DNA of 64,000 nt. Origin: Niebla homalea (Eukaryota; Ascomycota; Lecanoromycetes; Lecanorales; Ramalinaceae). The position numbers and the translations under genes were made by a program. Below the pieces are notes generated by a model, which saw only the letters and a program-made list of their open reading frames with translations, searched no databases and was not told the origin of the DNA. Of the stretch, positions 11,141 through 22,109 are shown piece after piece (the stretch's first letter is position 1; every line of letters starts with the position of its first letter). The stretch lies in assembly GCA_019925105.1 (NCBI GenBank), contig JAHGAU010000034.1:372001-436000 (forward strand), in the 5' to 3' direction.

Positions 11141-14100
11141 ATGACGACGACTGCAATCTTGGATCATTATGGCAAGCATCTAAGGGATTTTCACGACGAA
11201 TTAGCTGCATGTACACGTAAAGCAGTATGTGGGCGCGAGTTTGTGCTTGTCAATAAGCTCCAAACTTGGCTGCGGAGCAAGAACGAGCACAATGTGACCA
11301 ATGTTCGACTGCAATTGGAGACCGCATATCGCGACAGACGCAAAGCTAACATACCTATACCTGATCATGCATTCGATCCCGGCCAGTACTGCTGTCTTCT
11401 GGTTTTCTGCACATTGCACACCATTGGTTGCGGAAATCTAATTGACGTCTTCAAGACTAAAGGGAAAAATGATGGCATGCTTCCATTGAGATTGGATACC
11501 CTGCAAACAGTGTTCTCAAAAGCGCGTGACGCAGACGCAAAGTCATTAGCTGATCGCTTTTTCAAGACTCAATATCGATTCTGTCCAGCCAGGTTCGAAT
11601 ACCAGGTCGATTATGATTGGTCGGAGGAGCACATCATGCCGATCTATAGTAAAAGCCCGATCAACTTGGGCGGGACTGCGCAGCTTTGGCACATAGACGT
11701 ATCCGAGGAGTTCATTGATGATGCTTTGAAGAAAGTCTCGGCAGGTTCCAGATTCAACTATGGTTCCGATGAAGATCCAGAATGGGTACGCAAGGGCTCC
11801 ATTTGATCAGCTCACCTTCTTTGTGATGCATGAGCATTGTTAACTCCCCAAGCCGATGCTTTACTGACGATGTTCATCGCTAGCGGTATGAGTTTGCACT
11901 GAAGACTTACCTTCCCAGAAAGCGAGATGTGTACGACAATGAGAAGGACGCCTTCAATCAATTGAAAGGGCAGACAGGGATCGTGAAGTGGCTTGCCTGC
12001 TTCACGAAGGCTGAATCCCATCATGGCCCACTCAAACAACCGCACGGCGCGTACTTAGAGCCTCAACAGAGTGCCACATGGAACATACTCCTGGAATTCG
12101 GCGAGGTGGATCTCAATGGCTATTTTCTTAGACGCCTGATACCCGTTATCCCCCAAGAAATTGAGGAGTTCTGGAGGAATTTGTTCCAAATCGCCTATAC
12201 TGTGGAGGGAATTCACAATTTCAAAGATCAGAAGACTCGTGCTGAAGAGCATTATGGGTGAGTGCAGCGTATAGGAAACCTGACGTCTTCAAAGCGCTCA
12301 CATGGAGAAGATGGCACTCGGACATTAAACCTGATAACATACTGGTCGTCGAGGATACTGTGAATAAGTCAGCAAAGTTCAAACTTGCAGACCTCGGCTT
12401 TGCATGTTTCATACGCAAAGCCGTTCACAAAGAAAAACACACCCCAAAAGCAAATCTCTCGGGAGGGACAGTTTCCTACGGTACGTTGGCGCACCCACTG
12501 GGATGAACGTCGTCATTGAACCCGCCTTCAAGGCTGACACAGACTGAGTAGGCGCCCCTGAATACCCCGGCCGAAGTGAGAGTCAGGTCACCCAAGCCAT
12601 TGACATTTGGTCTCTGGGATGTGTCTTCTCTATCGCAGCCACATGGGTGGTTCTCGATCATCCGGGAGTCGCGACATTCAAAAAGGTGCGACAGATGGCA
12701 TTGCGCGACATCGGTCGGCAGGAGCGCGCACATAAAGAGTCGGAGGAAGGAAAGCCAGACTTTGAGGATTCGGACTGTGATGAATTCCACGATGGTCAGG
12801 AAGCTCTAGTCGCCGTTACAGCATGGCATGACTATATTCGCAGTTTACCCAAGACCGACAAGATCACAGCCAAAGTACTTGACTTAGTAGACGAGAGCAT
12901 GCTTCGTCGATTGCCCGGGGACAGGATCCATGCCAAAAGGCTATCCAGTGAGCTTAAGGAAATTCTGATCGCTGGGGAACCCCCACCCAAGAATCAGGTG
13001 CCAAAGGCCATTGTGAATTACCTTAAGGAGATTGACAAAGACGCAACTAAGCAGATAGCAAGGATGCGACACTCGAACACCATGGGTACGCGGGTTGCGA
13101 TGCCGACAGATCCATCGGTATCCGAGGCCCCCAGAGTAGAGCCTACTCGTCGTTTGCTCAAAACAACCCATCGTCAATCTGTCTGGCGGGACCGCAACGC
13201 CCATCGGGAGAGTGATGTGACAGCCGGAGCTTCTAGTCCGCCAGGATACCGCCCAGGTACTGGACCACACACAAGGAGCGAAGGGTACCACCGACGATCG
13301 CATTCACACGGAATGGTATCAACAACACCAACCAGACGCACTCATTCCAGGAAATCGAACCAGAATACGTCACAGAATGTTTTTCAGGCGCGAGATGCAA
13401 TAGAGAGGCGCGAATCAACCAAGATGAAGAGCGACGGGGACAAGAAAAAAGGCTTTTCCCTACCACTGCCCCGTCGTCGCGGTACTCACAGCAGAATACC
13501 AAAAGACGCGCTTCTCACGGAGTATTTCAAGAATCGGGACATAGTAAGCCTTGCGCGACAAAATGACCACGAGCTTTACTAACATGCTCTAGATGTTCCT
13601 GGTGGATAATGCAATATCAATGGTGGATCATTGGTACGAGGTGACTTACCTATTGGAGACGCTAGTGAGGAAAGCCAGTGGTCAGGATCCTGACGGCATG
13701 GATTTGCACTTTACCAATGGATCCCTGAATCTCGCCGGTATAGATAATGCTCCAGCGTTTGTGGACAAGATGAGGGAAGCCCGTCCTTCCCAAAAAGTGC
13801 ATACGGATATGGTGAAGTCGCTGAGCGAGATCCTCGACCAATATTTACGGCAAGTGGAGTTTGAGAAACGGAATACGAAGTTCATCGCCAAGGACGTGAC
13901 GCTAGTTGTCTTGACCGACGGCCTTTGGGGTGGCAACAAGAGAAAGGAGGCAGTCCGAGATAAGATCACAGAGTTCCTAGAGCGGCTGGCCCAGCTTGGC
14001 AGGAACTTCAAGCATCGACCTTTCAGCATCGAATTCGTCCAGCTAGGCAGTGATGAAGAAGCCAACGCACGACTGAGATACCTCGATCGATTCTTGAAGA

Positions 14101-14387
14101 TCGAGCAGAGGCACCATCCCGAGAAAGCTTCGATATATAAGGATATGATTGATATGGAGCCTTCCTGGGGGGACATCAACAAAATGCTACTGGGCAGTTT
14201 TGTTGAGGTGTATGACGAAGAAGATGAGTCTGAGAGTGAGGAAGACGAAGGCGACACCAAGAGTCTCGTGCATAGCCCTTCGGATGTGTCTGCCGGATCA
14301 AGCGCCCCACGCGAAGCTTCTCCGGATCTCATGGGCGCACAGATCCAGTTAGGCCGAATGCAATACCAGGACGGAGGACCGTTTTGA
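11141..14387 (+). CDS. Protein kinase fused to von Willebrand factor A-like domain
   Basis: Five exons, 11141-11785, 11884-12257, 12311-12480, 12552-13543 and 13593-14387, in phase; 991 aa. The N-terminal about 215 residues are an unassigned helical domain. A diverged Ser/Thr kinase domain follows: lysine in FALKTY (K222), catalytic loop HSDIKPDN (H342-D344-K346-N349), DLG instead of DFG (D367) and APE (398-400). Residues about 500-715 are basic, Ser/Arg/Thr-rich and disordered. The C-terminus from 728 is vWA-like: strand FLVDNAIS with a partial metal-site D-x-A-x-S (732-736), then VTLVVLTDGLWGG (Asp about 836), ending in an acidic tail. All key catalytic residues are present, so activity is plausible. 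I infer a signalling protein with a protein-binding vWA module. Kinase-vWA proteins are known in fungi but poorly characterised. Exon 2 ends in GGGTGAGT and exon 3 begins after GAGAAG, a weak acceptor. Confidence 0.8.
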
Positions 14388-16723
14388 TTGGTGTTTCAGG
14401 TGTCACAACAAGTTCAGAAAGAAAGATGTGGGGACTCGCGTCGTCGTAGCCCTTGCCTACCCTCATTAACATTTTTGCGACGCCTGTCTTCGAGCATTTA
14501 CGCAGTCTGGAGTCGGGTCTGAATACTTTTACTCCGCTCTGATCACGTGTAATGGGAGGGATGAAATGTACTGCGGGGGAGGCGATCGCGAATGCGAGTA
14601 CGGATTTGTGTCCCGTCGTTACAGATGATTGAAAGTAATGAGACTTCACGACTTTGGACTCAAGAGAATTGAATAATAATTTCAGCTATCGGTGTTATAC
14701 ACCAGAATACTCAAACGTTGAGCAATCCTTTATCACGGTGACCAAATTCGCAGGAAGATTTCTGTTTCGTCGCCTTGCAACCTCCAAATCTCCTAAATAT
14801 AGGCTTTGACATGCAGAGATCTTGGAGGACTTTTGGGACATTGCTATTTGAAAGCGATGATCCCTTCAACGCTCCCTCATCGAACTTCACTGCTCGATAC
14901 CTTCTAACATAATACAACAAGGTTCTTCGAGTACTACGAACATTCCCACCGCCATCCTGCCACGGGCACAGCGATTCTACTTGGTGAATACAAATTCTCT
15001 ACAAAATTTGAATTGTAAGACGAGTGACCATTGTAATTATTACCAGATCTTATAACGGACCGCCGGTATCGACAGCTCAGCCATCTCTGCACACTACTGA
15101 GCCAGCCGCGCTTACATTTGAACAGGAGACCAAACCAATGTCAGCCAATCGACAAATACTGATGACTACTGCCGGCATCACCGACTTCAATTGCCTGCGA
15201 ATATACAACGATAGGGGCAACACATCAATAGTGACTGCGCATACAAGACCAAGTACCATCCCATGAATGGCCGTAGGAGCAAGCGCAGGCTTCATGTCGT
15301 TCGTGCATGCCAATGAATGAATGTACTCTCACAGAAGCGTCATCTCCACGCATTGAATAAGCAAGGAAGCTGCTCAATTGACCAAGATTGGCCGGAGTAT
15401 CGCTCAAAGAGTCGATACGCGGATGATTAGATCATCGCGCTGCAAAAGATGGATTCATGCAAGCACATACGGGATTTTGTGCAAGCAGCAAGGAAGAATT
15501 GTGCCTTGCTGGTATCTGATGTTTCAAGGGTCCGGTTTGTCGTCAGCCTTTTCAATGTGTCGTCATCCCACTAGAAATTCCGGAGGGTTGTATGCGCCGC
15601 GCTCTGCATGCTGCACTGTCAAAGATAAGCCAGCTCGTGAAAGCTACGACGCAAGTGCATCATGCCGTTATCAACCACTAGCACCAGAGAACGGTAAGTG
15701 CAAATTGGTCAATCAATAGTGATAGGCCACGACGTCAGGGAAGCTAGCAACATCGTCACCGCTCGCTCAAATTGCAAAATTGCAAAAAGGTTAGTGAGTA
15801 ATTCGATTCCCATTACCATTGCCAGGAAGCTATTCGACTTCCCACAACAGCCTTCTCAGGACTCTGAACCCTTTGGTATACGCCATGGCGATTTCGCGTA
15901 CACTCACCACACTTTCACCCTGCAGTGCAGCCGTGCCTAGCCGCTGCGGAGAGAGGTGCAGCCTCTTATGAAGCCCTGGTGACCACCTAGAGATGGCTGA
16001 AGGAAGAGGGAAATATCCATCAATTCGGTAGAACCTCAGGTTGCCTACCACGAGGAGCGAAGTCGGGACTTTGCCGTAATGCGATTGATGAACAAGCCAC
16101 TTTACTGCCACCATTCCATCATTGCGGATGCTGGCCAAGGGGTCGGGATTGGATATAAAGTGTGGAGGGCGTTGCTCTCGGCTCGGATTAATCAATCTGA
16201 CAGCTGTCAATCGATGGGGAAGATGATCGTTTGGCATGCTCGAAACGGTGCAGTATCCATTGAAGTTACAATTGCTCCACTCATCAGATAAAGCAGCATG
16301 TCATTCAGGGCCATCATGACAAAGTCCGTCCCTTCATTAATCGTGCTACCAAACCAGAAGGATCGAATACGCCCAGAACAGGGTCGAATAAAACGAATGT
16401 GGAAACCATGGGGCATCTGGATCACGCCCAACAAGTCTGGTCAGAACTAGAAATGACGTTGGGGGAATCACCTGACTACCCTGTTCTATCATCGCGTTAT
16501 TTGCCCAGCCCTGGAAAAGAAGTATAAAGTGTGTCATGGCTAGGACATCACATTGGATCTTGAAACACTTGACAGCCGTACGGCAATGGATGAAACTCGG
16601 CTTAACGACAGACACAAGTGACCAGGAGTATATGTTTCTCTTCCCCACGCATAGCGTTACAGTCCATTTCATTCAACCTTCTCAACTTGTCCTGCCTGAT
16701 TTGATCTCTGAGTCTTCACAACA
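14388..16723. other. Gene-poor intergenic region
   Basis: 2.3 kb with only short open frames (up to about 135 codons, antisense or compositionally unremarkable) and no consistent splice model. No RNA gene or repeat recognised. Confidence 0.5.
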
Positions 16724-17143
16724 ATGACTGACTGTAGGTTGAACCTCACACGAAACCTTCCGACAACGACATTTATACTAACGTGAGCGCCGCCAGCATC
16801 AACAACAATGACAGCAACATCAACACCACGAGGTACGTCACTACTATCCCAAATACTACATTTCCTTCGGAAAGTTCTTCTTTCAAACGGATACTCGGTA
16901 CTCTCACACTCGCTTGCAAGGATAGAAGCAACTGACCGCCGCCTCTCTGCACATAGCAACGCCTCAACCACCGCCTTCCCCCTCTCCGCTCCCTCTCGTC
17001 GCGCCCTCGCTGCCGCCCACGCGCCCGCCCACGCGCATGACCTCCTCGTCCTCCTTAATGCCTTCGCCGCTCTACCAGATCGTACAGGAATCAATAATGA
17101 GAATCTTTCGGACTTGCTTAAGCACGACTCCATCCCCATCTAG
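16724..17143 (+). CDS. Possible small spliced gene, function unknown
   Basis: Proposed exons 16724-16733, 16797-16832 and 16926-17143, giving about 87 aa. Intron 1 has a GTAGGT donor, an exact TACTAAC branch site and a CCAG acceptor. Intron 2 has a GTACGT donor and a tandem TAG-AAG acceptor in which both choices keep the frame (one Glu more or less). The product has a Ser/Thr-rich N-terminus, an Ala-rich amphipathic helix (RRALAAAHAPAHAHDLLVLL) and a short C-terminal helix. No family recognised. The textbook branch site is the best evidence; the protein itself is too short to judge. Confidence 0.4.
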
Positions 17144-17907
17144 ACGACATCCCGCTTTCTCATCAAACACGAAGATTGGGCCATCTAATAGCAACAATTA
17201 CTTAAACTGGGATCCACGTCCATTTTCAAATTGTCGATCGCATAACGGGATATCAAATGCTGATTCGCCCCCCAAAAAAAATACCGGACCATCTAGGCAC
17301 AATGCTTCCTCGACGCCCGCCCGCTTCGCCTCCGCGTCACCATACGTACGAGTCGCTTACGGTGTGATGTTTTGGCCTGGTCGAGAATGGCGAGGATGTC
17401 GGACGTCGAACGTGCGGCTCAGAGATTTCGACGTTGCAATTCATGCAATACATATGGATGGAATGCCGCAAAGTGAGGCGACGGCGGTGAAAAGCGACGA
17501 CAAGAGCAAAAAAGGTGGTCTGGCTGGGGTGAATTAGAGTGATGTTGTATTGCTTGGCGGCGTTCAATGGCGTGGGCTTGGCTTGTTGGCATGGGTAGAT
17601 AACGTGGGTCCGAATATGGGCGGAAGATCGATGAAATTGGTTAGTTAGAATGAAGATTGTGGTGTGTATAAGTCTCTGGGGTCTAGCCTGTTGCCGCGCC
17701 TCGTTTTTGAATGTGATGCCCATTCTCGAGATATGAAGGCGGGATTACGCCTTCAAAAAGCGTGGCTTGTTTTTCCTACAGAGCGGAGAATAAGGCTGCC
17801 GTGGCAGCGCAAGAGGCTGCGTTGAGAGCGGCAGAGGCTTTCACCATGTGTCAGAAGGAGAAGGGGCTCGGAGCCAGGGTTTACCAACTTGACATGCACC
17901 GGCTGGA

Positions 17908-18971
17908 CTATGGTGACCAAGACGCCGCTGACCAAACCCCCGCTGGAAGGGGTCTGAAGACAGTGGCAAGGATGACAAGACGCCGACCGTGCCTACGTCC
18001 CGATGGGGGGGTTCGCAGGTAGCAGCGATGATCAAAGTACGGGCTTTGGGTGTTCTCAATTGATGTATCCGCGCTGGGTTCATATTCTCCAAACTTTATT
18101 ATATATTCTGCCAACAACGCTACAGAGAGGTTCTGGACCAGACCAACTACATATCGCACAATCGCGCCCACCAGAATCCCAGACAGAAAACCAGCACAGA
18201 AACAACCCAGCTTCTCAGCTCCGAGGACCAGGCCCTTCCTATAAAAAAGCCGCGGGGAGTCCATGTCATCCCCACAGGAGATACACAAGCGGCTGAGCTC
18301 ATTGCCGAGCCCAACGATAAACTCACGAGGCTTTGCGTGCGGATCTTTGATCAGGAAGGCCGCCGCCGTCTTGGCTGTGTTACGGTCGATGCTGGCTTGG
18401 CCTGGCAGATCTATAAATGCGAAGAGCAGTAAGAGGGCGGCATCTGCGTTGGTGGGTGGGATCGGGGTCATCCAGGTTGATGACGATTTTGTTGTGCTCA
18501 AAAGAGCTCATCGGAGGCGGAGGCGTTGCTCTACCAATACCGAATGAGTGCGTAGATGCTACTTCGTCATTACTATCCGGAACAGTGGTTGTACGTTGCA
18601 TCGTGAGCAAGGAGTTGTCGTCATCAATGTTGATCGACCTCCAGATCTCGAGACTGAATGCATTCTGTTGTTATCCTCGCGGCCTGTATCATGATGAGAA
18701 GCATCTCAGTGTCGGCCTCGCAGTTTCCGGGGCTTGAGGCTGTCGGATTGCTGTCCGGGGACCCCGACGTGTAGAACGATTATTATTGGCATTAATTGTC
18801 CTGATAGCTCCATGAGCAGTCGGATCCCATACAGACGTCGTCTATCAATCGTCCAATCGTAGTCGCAGAACATCCGCGGGTGATAAAGAGATACCAGAGA
18901 GCAAGATATATCCAGGGAACCAGCCAATTAACGATGCAGAAGATTGCGAGGTAGTAGTAAGGACGGCCCAT
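17908..18971 (-). pseudogene. Possible broken membrane-protein gene
   Basis: Two minus-strand frames suggest one damaged or badly spliced gene. The first is a 59-codon ORF at 18971-18792 beginning MGRPYYYLAIFCIVNWLV, with a strong hydrophobic helix. The second is a 197-codon ORF at 18501-17908, whose middle (CFCAGFLSGILVGAIVRYVV and following) is again hydrophobic. Between them a third frame reads naturally at about 18620-18470. No single splice model joins them with consensus sites, and the plus strand also holds a long open frame over 18060-18431. It could be a decayed gene, a misread multi-exon gene or coincidence. Confidence 0.25.
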
Positions 18972-20368
18972 GTGATAATACTTCCTCTCTGAGAGGTACC
19001 TGAATGTTTTATATATTTAGGACATCATCCTGAAGAAGGTGTTCCCATGTGGGTGAGTGAAATTTGAAGCAGAGGTAGATGAGGGATTGAAGAAGCATGT
19101 GTCTCGAGATGGCAACAGATCCTGTGTCATGACTCCTGGGTGTTGTGTTGCTATCACCCCTCTACGGATATGGTGGCGCGGCCCCGTAAATCCCTCATCA
19201 AGCCAAACGCTCCTGGAGATACCCTCCACTTGAATACGTAGATCGTTTCAATTCTTGCAAGTCTGAACTACTCTTCTTGCGCCCTTTCTCGTAGAGAATT
19301 TCCAGTTCAGAGGTGTGATCCAGAATCGATGACTCCTGTCTGTACATCGCATGGGACTTGTGCTTAGCATGCTAGGGTATCTAGACAGTGTCAAGTTTCG
19401 ATGAAGTGGCGTACCCAAACACTTAACACATGTGTTGGCATGGTCGGGTCTAGAAAGTCAGCGACGAATTGGTCTTCGGTTCCAATGCCATCACCCCAAC
19501 GACAAGGTCATCATCCGACTCGAAAAGGTCGTCACTTGGATCGATCAGGGCCGGCTCCTCGTTTGCGACAGTCGACTACTAATTCTTGCGTTGAATGGAA
19601 GTGCCCCGTGTGGATGGCGAGTTGGCATAGGATACTTCCGAGACTCTGACTTTTGTTTTGCTAATCCGATCCTTGCAAAACGTAAGAGCCACTCGAATCC
19701 TTCGGATTTATCCGCACAGAGACGCCAATCATAACCGGAAAGATAGGGGGCTGTGGAGAAACACGCCGAAAAGTGCTTTTGTGGGTCTTCTTATCAACAC
19801 CAGTGAGCAGAAGTGAGGTTCGGATCTTTACGTCTGTCTGGTGGGTAGGGTAGTGAAATACATCATTAGCATGCACGTGATTAGAAACATCACATACAAA
19901 TTCAGCCAAAATATATATGTCCCAAAAAGGCTTAGCGTGTTTCTGAAATATCATTCGGTTTATAACTTTTTTCCCGGGTAAATTTTGGTGTATAAAGAAA
20001 GTTAAAGCCCAATCCAACGCTGGAAGGATGGGGAAAGCATGGATTGGGGTTAGTGCTCCCGAGACACGTGGAGGTCCACCATCATCATGCCATGGTGGTG
20101 TTGCTGATAGTGGGGGTCCACAGGGCCGGTACCCCAGCGATTACTTCGAGGACACATGGCTAATTTTCCGAAGAAGAAGGGCCATGAACTTTGGTATTCT
20201 CGCAGCAATCTCCAGATGTATTCGCAGCTGAGGTATTGCCCTTCAGGCGGTAAGGCTTGTTTGTCTGGATGCCGTGATGGAACAAACTTGATATCTCCGT
20301 CGGTGACGGAAGTAGTCGTATATTGCAGAAAGAAATCCAAAAATCCAAGGCTCAGGGTGCTCTAATTC

Positions 20369-20832
20369 GATGGAACGATTTCTTGGTGAGCTGCGAGGTG
20401 TATCACCATCAAGGCATCTCGTAAGAATGTATTCTGGCGGAGAGAGTGATACCCCTCTGGTAACCTGGTTTAGCCACGAGCAGTACACCGGGAGCTCTTG
20501 TCACGGCAATTGACCCTGGGCGTGAGCCAGCACGGCTGGGGACGTCGGTGAAGTACTGGAGGAGCGTGAGGAGCTTCGATGAGGGGGCGCAAGACCTCGC
20601 ACCGGAGGCCCAAAGGGCGGTCAGGCGATGGAGAGCAGCCGGGGGCAGTCGCGTAAATGCGGGGGCGTATCGAGCGGCGTAGGTGATTTTGATGCAGGAT
20701 GGTGAGTGGATTGCCAGCTGGTGGCTGCGGGTGGGCATTAGCGGCTGCGAGGCGGTACATATATCGTTGGTGGCGACCTTCCAACCACTGTTTACTGAGG
20801 AGAAGTTTGGCAGCATGAGATTCGTTCAATAA
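20369..20832 (+). pseudogene. Ambiguous coding region, two competing models
   Basis: Plus-strand model: ATG 20369, a GTGAGC donor after MERFL, a TTTAG acceptor before an Ala/Arg-rich exon reading GALVTAIDPGREPARLG, then a 63-nt GTAGGT...ATTAG intron that removes an in-frame TAG. It ends with a stop near 20831, for about 100 aa. Minus-strand alternative: a 135-codon ORF 20877-20470 (MEVMSYSLYLILSRALLNES) followed by two well-reading segments (20488-20243 and 20340-20050) offset by one base. Both read like protein, and neither family is recognised. One strand must be a shadow; if the minus strand is real it carries a frameshift near 20310. Confidence 0.25.
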
Positions 20833-22109
20833 TGCCCTTGATAAAATCAAGTAGAGAGAATAGCTCATAACCTCCATGTCGCGCTGCTGGAGTTTTCGGC
20901 TGCCGTGGTTCGTAACGTTGCTGCGGCAGGTCCTTGCTATACGAGCATTGGCAGATGCAATACTTCAAGTAATGCGAGCGAAGTTCGAGCGTACAGCTGT
21001 TAAGTACCAAAGAAGATAGTACAATGTCCAGGAACGATGTAATGCCTGATGTAGTCATGTGTAAGTTCAGAGAGGCAGGAGAGCTCGCTGTAGCCATGTT
21101 CACTATGGCTCCATCCATTCGTTGACATTTCCAAGGTTAGTCGTTACGACTACGCATTTTGTGGCGTTCATGTTGTATTGTCCGATGAAGGTCCTCTTTA
21201 CTGACATGTCATGCTGGCGAATTTCATGGCTCGATTCTGGGTGTATGCGGTGGCAGCCATCCTCACTTGTGTAGCATTGCATCCTTTCTCGAGTGCGAAT
21301 TTGGTTTCATTCCTGCTATGTGATGGCGAAATAAAGCACAAGATGCTGAAGGAAGGAAGGGCAATTGGTATTCAGGAATCATATGCATATTCAGATCGTT
21401 CAGACCGAATTCTCGCCACGGGCGATGCCTGCAGAAGATGACAGACAGCTAACACGGTTAGACAAAACCTGCAACAATATCTGCTTAGATTTGTATCACT
21501 GTCAGACTGGAGAGAAACCTGTGTGGTTGAAAATGAGATGCGTAGGATCACATAGTAGAAGACATGGATGTTGCAAAGCAGAGAAAAGACATGGGGTAAG
21601 GCTCACTCTCATATATACAAAATCCTCGCGCTAGGTTAGCACAAAGTAGTGAAAATGCCATGGGAATACCAGGATCGACAATGACTGGGGTCAACGCGGC
21701 CTCTTCACATAACCCCATCATTTCTGGTACTCACGCACCCTCATACAAGCACATCCCAGTGACTGGCAGGAAGAAAGGAAGATAGCCTTTGTGCTGGCTG
21801 GACTCTTAGTGATGACGAAGAACCAGCTCGCTTCACGAAGCCAAGTCACCTTGAGCAACCGCTCACTTCGTTCAGGCCAGTTTCACGACAGCGAAATCCT
21901 CCAATTGCCTGATCGCACCCTTATCTCGCTCTACCAGAGACTGTTAATTGGTCAGTAGAGGAGACGAAAAGGAGAACAGACTCTGGCAATGCCAAAATTA
22001 GTGACGGCGGTGAATAGCCTGCTTCCGCCATAGAGTACGATGAGTTCGATGCCTTGCATGTATCATGTTACCTATTCATGTGCCCATCAGACTTCGTGGA
22101 TTTGCTCCA

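Larger units (their letters stand above)
17144..22109. other. Gene-poor tract with coding remnants
   Basis: About 5 kb without a confident gene. Several stretches read like protein but are short, broken or compete with equally good frames on the other strand: 17908-18971 (minus, membrane segments), 19432-19734 (plus, 100 codons) and 20369-20877 (both strands). These are listed or discussed separately. The remaining DNA shows nothing recognisable. Confidence 0.5.

Noticed and set aside
13682..14332. 216-codon minus-strand ORF
   Set aside because: Exact antisense of the vWA exon of the kinase gene; Ser/Arg-rich shadow without splice support.
17037..17537. 166-codon plus-strand ORF
   Set aside because: Overlaps the last exon of the spliced candidate at 16724-17143 in another frame and reads as Ser/Pro/Asn-rich noise.
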